Assembly (NCBI RefSeq): GCF_947305105.1
Contig: NZ_CAMZCS010000023.1
Location: 1-52,393, forward strand
DNA length: 52,393 nt
Origin: an uncultured Fibrobacter sp.
GTDB lineage: Bacteria > Fibrobacterota > Fibrobacteria > Fibrobacterales > Fibrobacteraceae
Direction of reading: 5' to 3'
In this document: one piece after another, positions 44,701-52,393 of the stretch
How the letters are laid out: the number at the start of each line of letters is the position of its first letter
How positions within the stretch are numbered: the stretch's first letter is position 1
Notes under the pieces: model-generated
What the model was told of the DNA's origin: nothing
The model's database searches: none
What the model saw: only the letters and a program-made list of their open reading frames with translations
Made by a program: the position numbers and the translations under genes

Positions 44701-45750
44701 ATGAAGATTTCCAACAGGGCCCTCGGCTACATTTCGATGCTTGCGCTCATCGCCTTTTTTGCGTACATCGCCTATAGCATGTACACGGCACAGCAAAGTG
44801 TGAGCCATGTAGCCATCGTCGATTTCGACGAGCTTGGGTCGCTACAACCCGAAGACCCCGTCGTCATCCGGGGATTCAAGGTCGGTACCATCGGGACAGT
44901 CACCTGGCTCGGCGACAGGGCGCGCATCACCGTCAAGTTCGATGACCCCATCGTCATCCGCGAAGGGACCGAGTTCAACAACGTGAACTTCGCCCTCATG
45001 GGCCAACGCCGCCTGGAAATCACCCCGTCCAAGACGGGAAAAGCCTTACCCGAAGACCACATTTTCATCGGGCACTTTGAGCCGGGCATCGCCGAGGCAC
45101 TCCGCTTCATCGAAAACGTGAACCAGCAGATAGCCGTCATCCGGGATGTCATCCACGTCATCACCGAAGGCGATTCCACGCACCAGTCCGCACCGGAAGT
45201 ATTCGAGAACACATTCAATGCCATCGAAGCGTTCTTGGACAGCGCCGACCAAGAAGCCGCAAAATTTTCTCCGAAGATTATGCAATTGTTCAACCAGGTC
45301 AACCAGACGAGCCAAAGCATAGGCGAAGCAACTGTCAAGGCAGACTCCACGATAAGGCTTGCGACCAGCGCCGTCAACGAAAAACTTGAAGGCATCCAGA
45401 ACACGATGAAGACAATCTCGGAGACTGCGGAGAAGACGAACAAGGCCATCACGGATATCGAGAACAGCACGCTCTCTGCCGAAATCCTGAAGACGACGCA
45501 GACCGTCGAAAAGGTGAACGCCATCATCGACAAGTTCAACAAGCTGGTCAAGGCCATCAACACCAAGGGCATCAAGGTTTACGACGAGAAGGGTAACCCC
45601 GTCAAGCTCATCAAGTGGAAGAACATGAACATCATCGGGCAGACGGCCCGCAGCAAGGCCAAAGACCGCGCGGATTCCGCAGCCGTTCCGACAAAGACAG
45701 AAGCCCCGAAAACAGACTCTTCCGCAGTAGCTCCAAAGGCAAAGCAGTAG
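44701..45750 (+). CDS. MlaD-like MCE-domain protein
   Basis: A single N-terminal span (MLALIAFFAYIAYSMY) leads into one MCE domain (VAIVDFDELGSLQPEDPVVIRGFKVGTIGTV, ITVKFDDPIVIREGTEF, LMGQRRLEI). MCE proteins form hexameric rings that move lipids between the membranes, usually with an ABC ATPase and permease. The C-terminal half is a long heptad-rich helix, ending in an Ala/Lys/Pro tail. No mlaE or mlaF lies beside it, so partners are elsewhere. It ends 8 nt before recG. Confidence 0.85.
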   Translation: MKISNRALGYISMLALIAFFAYIAYSMYTAQQSVSHVAIVDFDELGSLQPEDPVVIRGFKVGTIGTVTWLGDRARITVKFDDPIVIREGTEFNNVNFALMGQRRLEITPSKTGKALPEDHIFIGHFEPGIAEALRFIENVNQQIAVIRDVIHVITEGDSTHQSAPEVFENTFNAIEAFLDSADQEAAKFSPKIMQLFNQVNQTSQSIGEATVKADSTIRLATSAVNEKLEGIQNTMKTISETAEKTNKAITDIENSTLSAEILKTTQTVEKVNAIIDKFNKLVKAINTKGIKVYDEKGNPVKLIKWKNMNIIGQTARSKAKDRADSAAVPTKTEAPKTDSSAVAPKAKQ

Positions 45751-45758
45751 GCACCGGC

Positions 45759-47867
45759 ATGGACCTTTCGCAGTTACCAGGACTTGGTCCCAAAAGGCTA
45801 GAAGCCCTGCACAAGACGGGAATATTCACCGTCAGCGACCTGCTTTACAACATTCCCCGCACCTACCTGGACCAGACAAAGGTTTCCAAAATCGCAAACT
45901 GCAAAATCGGCGAGAAGGTCGTACTGATCGGCACCGTGAGGCGCGCCGGTATCGTACGCGGGCGGACATCGAGGTTCATCGCATCGTTTTCCGACGGCAC
46001 AGGGGAAATCTCGCTCCTGTTCTTCAAGGCATGCCACTTCTGGAGCAAGAAAATCAAGCCGGATTCGCACTGGCTCGTGACAGGCACCGTCGGCGACTAC
46101 AGGGGCCTGCAAATCACGCACCCCGACATGCAGCCCTTCGACGAGGGTGAAGAATTCAACGGGCGCATCCTCCCCGTCTACCCCATCAGCGAAGCCTGCC
46201 GCGAAGCGCGGATGGAACAGAAATTTTTCAGGCAACTGTACGCCACCGTGTTCAAGTTCCCGGGCCTCACACTCCCCGGAGTCTGCCCGCGCGAGCTCAC
46301 GGACTACCTGCACTTTGCGCCGGTCCTCGACAATTTGAGGGTACTGCACAATCCCGTGGACTTTGCGGCGATTCGCAAGGCCAAAGGCGAACTCAAGATT
46401 CTGGAACTCATGCCGTTCTGCCTGCGCATGATCCGCAGGCGGCAAAACCAGATGGTGCGCGGCCACGAAAGGCAAGTCGACCTGGGCCGCGTCATGCAGG
46501 CGCGCGCAGCGCTCCCCTTCCAGCTCACCGACGGGCAGGAGAACGCGCTGAACGAGATTGTCGCAGGGCTCAACGGAAAAAAACAATTCCATGCGCTGCT
46601 GCAAGGGGATGTCGGCAGCGGCAAGACCGTTGTCGCCATGCTCGCGATGCTTGCCGTATGCGGCGCGGGCGAACAGTGCGCCCTGATGGTGCCTACCGAC
46701 ATTCTGGCAAGGCAGCACTACAAGACGCTCAAGCCGTTTTTTGACGCCGCAGGAATGCACCTGCAACTTTTGGTAGGCGCCACGTCCGCCGCCGAGCGCA
46801 ACGTGATTTTGGGAGAGTTGCAGATGGGCCTTTGCGAGGCCGTCATCGGCACCCACGCCTTGTTCAGCAAAGATGTCGCGTTCCGTAACTTGGGACTCGT
46901 CATCATCGACGAACAACACCGATTCGGCGTGGGCCAGCGCGAAGCGCTGCTCGCAAAGGGCGAATACCCCGACATGCTCGTGATGAGCGCCACCCCTATC
47001 CCGCGCAGCCTCGCCATGACGCTCTACGGCGACCTGAAAGTCATCAGCATCAAGGACAAGCCCGTAGGCCGCAAGCCCATCCGCACGCGCCTCGTACCAT
47101 CCGAGAAGCGCGACGACATGAAAAAGTTTATCTGCAGCGAAGCCGCAAACGGCAATCTCTGCTACTGGATTGTGAGCCGAGTGAATGCCGACGATTCGGG
47201 CGATTCGACGAGTTCAGAGACAGGCGAAAGGAGCGCCTACAGCGTCGACGACATCGTCAAGGAAATGCGCAGCTACATCGCTGCCACGCAGGCCGAAACC
47301 GCCGGGGGTAAAAAACTCCGCGTCGAGGGAATCCACGGACAGATGGACGAAGCGAAGCGCGACGAAATCCTCAAGCAGTTCGCCCAAGGCGAAATCCAGA
47401 TTCTCGTCGCGACCACCGTCATCGAAGTCGGCGTGAACGTCCCCGCCGCGAACCTCATGGTCATCGACCAGCCCGACCGATTCGGCCTGGCCCAGCTCCA
47501 CCAGCTGCGCGGGCGCGTAGGCCGCGGAAGCACACAGGCATGGTGTTTCTTGATGTTGCCGCCGGGCGATGCCGCCGAAGCCTCGATGGAGCGACTCACC
47601 AAATTCGCGGGCACCGAGGATGGGTTCGAAATCGCCGAGATCGACTTGCAGACGCGCGGTGCCGGCAACCTCGAAGGCAACGAGCAGAGCGGAGCCTGGG
47701 TGTTCCGCTGGTTCGACTGGATTGCCGACCAGGAACTGATTTCCAAGACGCTCACCATGGCCGAGAACATCCTCGCAGACGCAGGCGCATTCGACGAACC
47801 CGCCCGCGAAAAAATCCAGACCTGGTACAACGAAAAACCGTCCGCCAATGCAGACGGAGTACACTAG
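45759..47867 (+). CDS. recG: ATP-dependent DNA helicase RecG
   Basis: RecG remodels stalled replication forks and Holliday junctions. The N-terminal wedge (QLPGLGPKRLEALHKTGI, OB-like VVLIGTVRRAGIVRGRTS) is followed by helicase motifs: LLQGDVGSGKTVVA (Walker A), IIDEQHRFGVGQR (DEQH), VMSATPIPRSLAM, ATTVIEVGVNVPAA and LHQLRGRVGRG. The start is ATG at 45759, 8 nt after the mlaD stop; a longer frame overlapping mlaD lacks RecG character. 702 residues, normal size. Confidence 0.95.
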   Translation: MDLSQLPGLGPKRLEALHKTGIFTVSDLLYNIPRTYLDQTKVSKIANCKIGEKVVLIGTVRRAGIVRGRTSRFIASFSDGTGEISLLFFKACHFWSKKIKPDSHWLVTGTVGDYRGLQITHPDMQPFDEGEEFNGRILPVYPISEACREARMEQKFFRQLYATVFKFPGLTLPGVCPRELTDYLHFAPVLDNLRVLHNPVDFAAIRKAKGELKILELMPFCLRMIRRRQNQMVRGHERQVDLGRVMQARAALPFQLTDGQENALNEIVAGLNGKKQFHALLQGDVGSGKTVVAMLAMLAVCGAGEQCALMVPTDILARQHYKTLKPFFDAAGMHLQLLVGATSAAERNVILGELQMGLCEAVIGTHALFSKDVAFRNLGLVIIDEQHRFGVGQREALLAKGEYPDMLVMSATPIPRSLAMTLYGDLKVISIKDKPVGRKPIRTRLVPSEKRDDMKKFICSEAANGNLCYWIVSRVNADDSGDSTSSETGERSAYSVDDIVKEMRSYIAATQAETAGGKKLRVEGIHGQMDEAKRDEILKQFAQGEIQILVATTVIEVGVNVPAANLMVIDQPDRFGLAQLHQLRGRVGRGSTQAWCFLMLPPGDAAEASMERLTKFAGTEDGFEIAEIDLQTRGAGNLEGNEQSGAWVFRWFDWIADQELISKTLTMAENILADAGAFDEPAREKIQTWYNEKPSANADGVH

Positions 47868-47954
47868 ATACAAGTTTCCTCCCCCTTCCACATTTCCCCG
47901 GACAAAAACCGCCGTAAAAACGTCTATAGGAACAGACGGGTTTTCTCTCGTTTG

Positions 47955-48032
47955 CGCGATGCCGATTTCAGTGAATTTGCAAACAACCCCATTTTCAGAG
48001 TATCGCAAAACGAAGTGAAATTATGTAAAAAG
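47955..48032 (+). pseudogene. Fragment of an Rpn-family PD-(D/E)XK nuclease gene
   Basis: Read on the plus strand, these bases give DADFSEFANNPIFRV and QNEVKLC, matching EADFSEFANDPVFKV and QNEVKLC of the intact nuclease gene at 49474-50385 at about three quarters of 24 positions. Similarity begins and ends abruptly, so only about 25 codons survive. It is in the opposite orientation to the intact copy. Confidence 0.7.
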
Positions 48033-48137
48033 CTCCGCTCCAAATTCAGATTGAACCGGAGATTTTCCAGAATCATCATCTCCGCAAGAGACAAGCATTA
48101 GTAAAGGAAGAAGCAACAGTATCAAATATTTTGGCAC
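48021..48137 (-). pseudogene. Truncated FISUMP-type lipoprotein (38 codons)
   Basis: A GTG at 48137, with AGAGGA 7 nt upstream, opens a frame of 38 residues that is a full lipoprotein signal: hydrophobic YLILLLLPLLMLVSC then GDDDSGKSPVQSEF, ending TAA. The signal and SCGDDDS start match the two FISUMP lipoproteins nearby, but the Ser-rich stalk and FISUMP domain are gone. The frame runs into the Rpn fragment on the other strand, so a rearrangement removed the rest. It may still be translated as a tiny lipoprotein. Confidence 0.6.
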
Positions 48138-48203
48138 GAACTTTTCCTCTGCAAATTAAACATCAAGCAAGAAGGGGGATGGGCTTTGGGCATAGCATGC
48201 TCC

Positions 48204-49337
48204 TTATTCCTTTATACATCGTATTGCTATATAAAAGGCTTCACCATACGATTGATATAGAACATTATTTTTTGAATCGCTAACCTTAACGGCATTCGAT
48301 TGAATTGAATTGCTATTTTTTATGGCATAAACAGCTGGAGCGATAGAATCTACTTTATTAAAACCAGTAAATCTACTATAATAGCCTGACGGTATAGCAG
48401 AAAAACCCGATTCATTTGTAGCAAATTCACTTGGCCAATAGGCCTCATCAGCAAATTTCATTTTTTGACCAGCATTATCATTTCCGAGATAATCAATTAA
48501 TATTTCCCATTGCGCATTAGCAGGGATTTTCCACCCATCAGGGCATAGATTTTTGTTATAACCATCATACGCCATGATTATCACGTCATATAACCTTCCA
48601 AAAATAGAGCAATCGCCCTCTTGCAGAGACTTGTACTCACCACCACCACATACTGAATGACCGCCAAAATAAGTTCCAACAGTGTCTTTGGGCAAATAAT
48701 TCAAATTTTCCGCCATCCAAACCTGTAATCCGATGGTTACAGTTTTGTACACCTGACCGTCTCGTAAATCCGTCAACGTATTGTTTTCAGCATCATATAT
48801 GCTATTCAATGCAGGAGAACTTGAGGAACTCATCTCCGAAGACGATGATTCGACCGGATTCAGGCTAGAAGAACTTTCTTCTGACGAAGACGAAAACAAC
48901 TCGGTTGAAGAGCTCTCTACCGATGATAATGGTTCGTGTTTTTTCTCACTTGAAGAGCTCATGTTTTCGGACGACGACGAATTCTCTTTCTTTTCGCTGG
49001 ACGAGCTCTTTTCCGAGGACGAGGACTTGTCTTCCTTTACGCTGGAGGAACTTTGCGTGGACGATGATTCCGTCTTTTTGCTGGAGGAACTTCCTTTCAC
49101 CGAAGAAGACGACGTCTTGGTCTGCTTTACGCTAGACGAACTCGCCTTCACCGAAGACGACTTTGCCGAACTAGAAGAAGTTTTTTCACTGCTGGAGGAT
49201 TCCACCTCCTGTTCCAGGGAAGAACTCGATTCCACAAATTCCGGCTGGGTAGATGAGTTGCTGGAGCTTTCATCCCCGCAAGACACCAACAGGCAAACAG
49301 CACTCAATGGAATCAACAACCGCTTCAACATGGACAT
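48204..49337 (-). CDS. FISUMP lipoprotein with Ser-rich stalk
   Basis: The signal ends LLVSC, so the protein is lipid-anchored. Residues about 25-180 are a Ser-rich stalk of SSSS blocks separated by charged residues (ESSSSEK, KSSSVKASSSS). The C-terminal 200 residues are a FISUMP domain: LTDLRDGQVYKTVTIGLQVWMAENLNY, FGRLYD, LCPDGWKIPANAQWE and the closing IAIRCIKE. The pattern is that of the major paralogous family of Fibrobacter, function unknown. GGGAG lies before two in-frame ATGs (49337 and 49331). It is near-paralogous to the gene at 50602. Confidence 0.85.
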   Translation of the reverse strand: MSMLKRLLIPLSAVCLLVSCGDESSSNSSTQPEFVESSSSLEQEVESSSSEKTSSSSAKSSSVKASSSSVKQTKTSSSSVKGSSSSKKTESSSTQSSSSVKEDKSSSSEKSSSSEKKENSSSSENMSSSSEKKHEPLSSVESSSTELFSSSSEESSSSLNPVESSSSEMSSSSSPALNSIYDAENNTLTDLRDGQVYKTVTIGLQVWMAENLNYLPKDTVGTYFGGHSVCGGGEYKSLQEGDCSIFGRLYDVIIMAYDGYNKNLCPDGWKIPANAQWEILIDYLGNDNAGQKMKFADEAYWPSEFATNESGFSAIPSGYYSRFTGFNKVDSIAPAVYAIKNSNSIQSNAVKVSDSKNNVLYQSYGEAFYIAIRCIKE

Positions 49338-49427
49338 TCGCTCCCTTCTTCAAGTTCTCATAGACCAATATATACTCATTTTCCGCCTTTTCACCCCGAC
49401 CGGGCCAAAAATGCCGTCCAAAGGCGC

Positions 49428-49449
49428 AAAAAAACGGCCATTAAGGCCG
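49428..49449 (-). terminator. Terminator of the Rpn-family nuclease gene
   Basis: On the minus strand a CGGCC/GGCCG stem with a TTAAT loop is followed by T7. Confidence 0.85.
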
Positions 49450-49473
49450 CCCAAAATCACTCAATTATACAAG

Positions 49474-50385
49474 CTACAACTCGCGGATCTGTTCTTCTGA
49501 AAGACCGGTCGCTTTAACAATAAAGGACATATCAGCGCCCATATTGCGCATTTTCTTCGCGATTTCTTCTGCCTTATCCATGGCTCCTTCATAGCGTTCC
49601 ATGGCCTTGTCAAAGTCGCTCATGTCTACCGTCATAAGATACCTCGAACTGAATCTACATAATTTTACTTCGTTTTGCAACACCTTGAACACGGGATCGT
49701 TCGCAAACTCACTGAAATCGGCTTCTCTGTTCAACGTGTCGATGGCGCGGAGCCACTGAGCAAGGCGGCTGCTGTCGTCCGCAAAACGTTCGGCTTTCCT
49801 GAAGAACTTCTCCACCTCAATCAGCGTGACTGTCTGCCGGTCAAAATAGACCTGCTGTTCCTGATTGCGCAGCTGTACCGTATGGCGGTAGTTTGCAGAT
49901 TCGGGGAACGCATCGAAGAACTGGAATCCGACCACGTTCAGGTTTTCAAGACGGGGATTTTCGCCCTTCCTGGCCATGTTGCTTGTAAGACGGGCTACGT
50001 AAAGGACCAAACGGTCTCTGAACACCCTCTTGTCTTCATGCTGGACCTCGATGGATATTCGGTCCCGGGGCGTATCGCCATCGCGATCGTTCGTCAGGAG
50101 AATGTCCGGCTCTACGCCTCGATAGCCCAATTCCCCCGGGATGAACGGGTTGACGAGTTTCGGGTTCGTGATGCGGTCTGAGCCGATGAGCCCCAGGGCC
50201 GCATTCACGAGGTCCGTCGTGAGCATCAGGTTTTGCTCGCTGGCGAGAATCTTCTTGATGCAACCGTCGTTGTAGAAGTATACGTTCCGGTGCTCGTGTT
50301 CCTTGACGAATGCGTCAACGTCTCCGCCGTTGTTGTTTATTTCCCTCAGTTTGCCGAGGAACTGCGCAAATTCTTCTCGATTCAT
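49474..50385 (-). CDS. Rpn-family PD-(D/E)XK nuclease / transposase-like protein
   Basis: This family (PDDEXK_2 or Rpn) comprises recombination-promoting nucleases that move between sites or act in phage defence. The catalytic core is visible: E92-P-D94 followed by the E-x-Q motif ISIEVQHED (Glu113 and Gln115). The first ATG in frame is at 50397, but the ATG at 50385 has GGGA six nt before it. 303 residues, typical. A fragment of a relative lies at 47955-48032. The C-terminus (LSEEQIREL) is the common family end. Confidence 0.82.
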   Translation of the reverse strand: MNREEFAQFLGKLREINNNGGDVDAFVKEHEHRNVYFYNDGCIKKILASEQNLMLTTDLVNAALGLIGSDRITNPKLVNPFIPGELGYRGVEPDILLTNDRDGDTPRDRISIEVQHEDKRVFRDRLVLYVARLTSNMARKGENPRLENLNVVGFQFFDAFPESANYRHTVQLRNQEQQVYFDRQTVTLIEVEKFFRKAERFADDSSRLAQWLRAIDTLNREADFSEFANDPVFKVLQNEVKLCRFSSRYLMTVDMSDFDKAMERYEGAMDKAEEIAKKMRNMGADMSFIVKATGLSEEQIREL

Positions 50386-50535
50386 ATGAGTTCCCATTCC
50401 GGGACGCGCCGGTTCGCAAACGGGCGCACGCCCGTTCGTTACTATAGACGTTTATGCGGGGAAATTTTTCCTCGGAAATGTGAAAAAAATGGAAGAAGGT
50501 TCGGAAGAGCCCTGATTAAAGTGTTCCCATAATGC

Positions 50536-50562
50536 AAAAGCCCTGTCTTGGGCAGGACTTTT
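50536..50562. terminator. Terminator of the Tc toxin/FISUMP transcript
   Basis: GCCCTG (50540-50545) pairs with CAGGAC (50553-50558), with one G-T pair, flanked by A4 and T4, so it can work both ways. It lies 40 nt beyond the FISUMP stop. Confidence 0.7.
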
Positions 50563-50601
50563 ATTCAACAGGATATTAGGCTAGAAAAGGATGGCATTCC
50601 C

Positions 50602-51750
50602 TTATTTTTTTATGCAACGAACGGAAATTGCATATTGCGGACCAACATACCCAAGATCTCTAAGTGAATCTTCGTCATCATAAATCGTTTTTGATTTCAT
50701 CTCTACAGACTCAACGGGATATACGAGCATCGATGTTCTATTGTAAGAATCCGTAATTTCGTTAAACCCTCTATATACAGTATAATAGCCAGCTAAAGTA
50801 GCTGAGAATCCAGATTCATTCGAATGTTCCATATTTTCGCCCCACATAGAATTATCATCCAATTTCATTTTTTTTCCTGCAACAGAAGCCCCCCCTAAAT
50901 ATTCAATCAATACATTCCAATGAGTCAGTGTTGGAACTATCCACCCATCCGGACATATAACTCGTCCATCGCCAATAGGATCAATAAGAACTTCTCTTGT
51001 ATACAATCTTCCATGGATAGAGCAATCACCTTCATTAAAGGTTCCCGTTGTACCGCCTCCGCAAACAGTATTCCCCCCATATTTCGTCCCCACCGTATCA
51101 TCCGGCAGATAATCAATATTTTGAGCCATCCATACTTGAGTGCCGATGGTTACAGTTTTGTATACGTGGTTGTCTCGTAAATCTGTTAATGTATTATTAG
51201 TTGCGTCATATACACTGTTTAAAGAGGACGAACTCTTTTCTGATGAAGAAGAACGAACCTCACTAGATGAGTTTTTTTCTGATGAAGATGACACATCCTT
51301 GCTTGAGGAGCTTTCAACTGACGAAGACGATTTTTTATCACTAGAAGAACTGTCTTCCGACGAAGATAAAACACCCTTGCTTGAGGAACTCTCAACTGAC
51401 GATGACGATTTCTTACCACTAGAAGAACTATCTTCCGACGAAGATGATGCACCCTTGCTTGAGGAACTCTCAACTGACGATGACGATTTTTTACCACTAG
51501 AAGAACTGTCTTCCGACGAAGATAAAACACCCTTGCTTGAGGAACTCTCAACTGACGATGACGATTTTTTTTCATTAGAAGAAGAGCCTCTCAATGATGA
51601 GGACATAATCTTACTTGAAGAACTTAATCCTTCAATAGACGAACTAGATTCTTCTATTTCGGGTCTTACTAGAGGTTTGCTAGAATCATCGTCTCCACAA
51701 GACGAGAAAAAAAACAAAAGAACAAATAATATGATTAAAAATTTATACAT
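50602..51750 (-). CDS. FISUMP lipoprotein with 26-residue Ser-rich repeats
   Basis: The signal peptide ends FFSSC, then GDDDSSK, predicting a lipid anchor. Residues about 35-185 form a Ser-rich stalk made largely of a 26-residue unit (KKSSSSVESSSSKGVLSSS and so on). The rest is a FISUMP domain: LTDLRDNHVYKTVTIGTQVWMAQNI, GRLYTREV, VICPDGWIVPTLTHWN and the final ISVRCIKK. It starts 11 nt after the Tc toxin A gene stop, with AAGAGA in between, so it is probably the second gene of that transcript. Confidence 0.85.
   Translation of the reverse strand: MYKFLIILFVLLFFFSSCGDDDSSKPLVRPEIEESSSSIEGLSSSSKIMSSSLRGSSSNEKKSSSSVESSSSKGVLSSSEDSSSSGKKSSSSVESSSSKGASSSSEDSSSSGKKSSSSVESSSSKGVLSSSEDSSSSDKKSSSSVESSSSKDVSSSSEKNSSSEVRSSSSEKSSSSLNSVYDATNNTLTDLRDNHVYKTVTIGTQVWMAQNIDYLPDDTVGTKYGGNTVCGGGTTGTFNEGDCSIHGRLYTREVLIDPIGDGRVICPDGWIVPTLTHWNVLIEYLGGASVAGKKMKLDDNSMWGENMEHSNESGFSATLAGYYTVYRGFNEITDSYNRTSMLVYPVESVEMKSKTIYDDEDSLRDLGYVGPQYAISVRCIKK
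51294..51605 (-). repeat. Four 78-bp tandem repeats in the FISUMP stalk
   Basis: Anchors CACCCTTGCTTGAGG-like recur exactly 78 bp apart at 51294, 51372, 51450 and 51528. The unit equals 26 codons, so recombination between copies keeps the frame and changes stalk length. Confidence 0.88.
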
Positions 51751-51761
51751 AGAGATCTCTT

Positions 51762-52393
51762 TTATAGCTGTTTCCCCATACGGGCCGTGTAACTTATATA
51801 GATTATCACATCGTCAATGATATTTGGATTAAATCCATACGTCATTTCATTGTTCTCGTCCTTTTTTGCTTCATAGCCATTAACTGTCAAATTCCATTTT
51901 GAAATAGCTCCGGCACCTTCAAACGGATTGAACTTGTCTCCGTCAAAGCGGAAATCAAATTTATCGCCACTTTTATGAGCCGTACTAGTTGCAGATGTTT
52001 GAATTCCTATACGATTTTCTATCGTCCTTCCATCTTTCAAATCAAGAGTATTTGATTCCAAAGACAATTCAGCATTTAGATAATGACCAATATAATCCGG
52101 AGCAATGACTTCTATACGAACATCCCTAATACGGCGGAAATAGTGATTTAGAAAATCTAACTTGAACAAGTTTTCAGGTATGAAAATCTGACATGTCCCT
52201 TTTTTTTGTAAATCGTCTAAAGGATTTTGATCTTTATCTAATATTTTTTTATCTCTTCTCTCAAACAATTCCTTCAAGCTCACCGGCCTCGTTATTTCCA
52301 GCTCATTCCTGTCATTCTCAAGATAGGCAACTTCCATTGCATGCAAGTCGGCGAGCAGCTTTTCGCCAGCGAGCAAGCCGCTGTGCAGGCCGT
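51762..52393 (-). CDS. Tc toxin complex A subunit, C-terminal part (5' end outside window)
   Basis: The frame is open to the window edge and encodes about 210 residues ending in TAA. The pattern matches the C-terminal pore/receptor region of Tc (ABC) toxin A subunits such as TcdA1: LLAGEKLLADLHAMEVAYLE and NELEITRPVSLKELF, then NHYFRRIRDVRIEVIAP (family YFRRIKSVSLS), KFNPFEGAGAISKWNL (family LPFEGAGAISSW) and the closing IYISYTARMGKQ (family LHISYTAR). TcA forms a pentameric pore that injects the BC cocoon's cargo. No TcB or TcC partner is in view; they may lie to the right. The downstream FISUMP lipoprotein gene is 11 nt away. Confidence 0.85.
   Translation of the reverse strand, partial: GLHSGLLAGEKLLADLHAMEVAYLENDRNELEITRPVSLKELFERRDKKILDKDQNPLDDLQKKGTCQIFIPENLFKLDFLNHYFRRIRDVRIEVIAPDYIGHYLNAELSLESNTLDLKDGRTIENRIGIQTSATSTAHKSGDKFDFRFDGDKFNPFEGAGAISKWNLTVNGYEAKKDENNEMTYGFNPNIIDDVIIYISYTARMGKQL

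Larger units (their letters stand above)
47868..48203. other. Intergenic region with decayed gene fragments
   Basis: This 336-bp stretch holds no intact long gene. It contains a fragment of an Rpn-family nuclease on the plus strand and a short lipoprotein frame on the minus strand (both listed). A weak stem CGTCT/AGACG with GGTTTT at 47921-47944 may end the recG transcript. Confidence 0.6.

Noticed and set aside
51219..51605. Regular repeats that could be mistaken for a CRISPR array
   Set aside because: The units are contiguous with no unique spacers and encode Ser-rich protein in one frame.

Overview
This window looks like a chromosomal segment of a Fibrobacter-type bacterium (Fibrobacterota). 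Four genes or gene remnants carry hallmarks of the Fibrobacter succinogenes major paralogous (FISUMP) family, including lipoproteins with very long Ser-rich stalks. The rest is a Gram-negative set: OmpA proteins, signal-peptide beta-barrels, MlaD, an mDAP-type MurE and a full division gene cluster. No rRNA, tRNA or CRISPR array is visible.

Left end (1-4371): a partial type I cas3 runs off the left edge on the minus strand. Next come a Fic-domain protein with a C-terminal winged helix and a protein ending in a HIRAN-like domain. cas3 and the HIRAN gene each have a similar palindromic motif centred 19 nt before a TATATT box, so they may share a regulator.

Middle left (4390-23383) is mixed metabolic and envelope genes: a small OmpA lipoprotein-like protein, a porin-like barrel, a FISUMP protein, a PAP2 phosphatase, an ArsR-methyltransferase fusion, a 36-residue membrane peptide, a YfhO-like membrane protein, an orphan lipoprotein, a TroA/ZnuA-fold protein that has lost its metal ligands, a HAD phosphatase, rsmE, a 7TM HD-GYP protein, a purT-pflB operon (formate use and formate production) and a large outer-membrane barrel.

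The dcw cluster (23566-37446, minus strand) reads mraZ-rsmH-ftsL-ftsI-murE-murF-ftsW-murG-murC-ftsQ-ftsA-ftsZ, with nearly every junction overlapping or only a few bases wide. It starts from one promoter with TGGTA direct repeats between its -35 and -10 boxes (a likely MraZ operator) and ends in a structured 3' region of three hairpins. mraY and murD, which usually sit between murF and ftsW, are absent, as are murB and ddl.

Right part (37692-52393): an OmpA protein with thrombospondin type 3 repeats, a 1142-residue lipoprotein with a collagen-like segment, argG, mlaD-recG, and then a more A+T-rich accessory stretch. That stretch holds a decayed Rpn-nuclease fragment facing a truncated lipoprotein, two Ser-rich FISUMP lipoproteins, an intact Rpn-family nuclease gene and, at the right edge, the C-terminal part of a Tc (ABC) toxin A subunit. 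The TcA gene lies 11 bp upstream of a FISUMP lipoprotein gene, so the two are probably co-transcribed. This toxin-lipoprotein pair is the most unusual feature seen.
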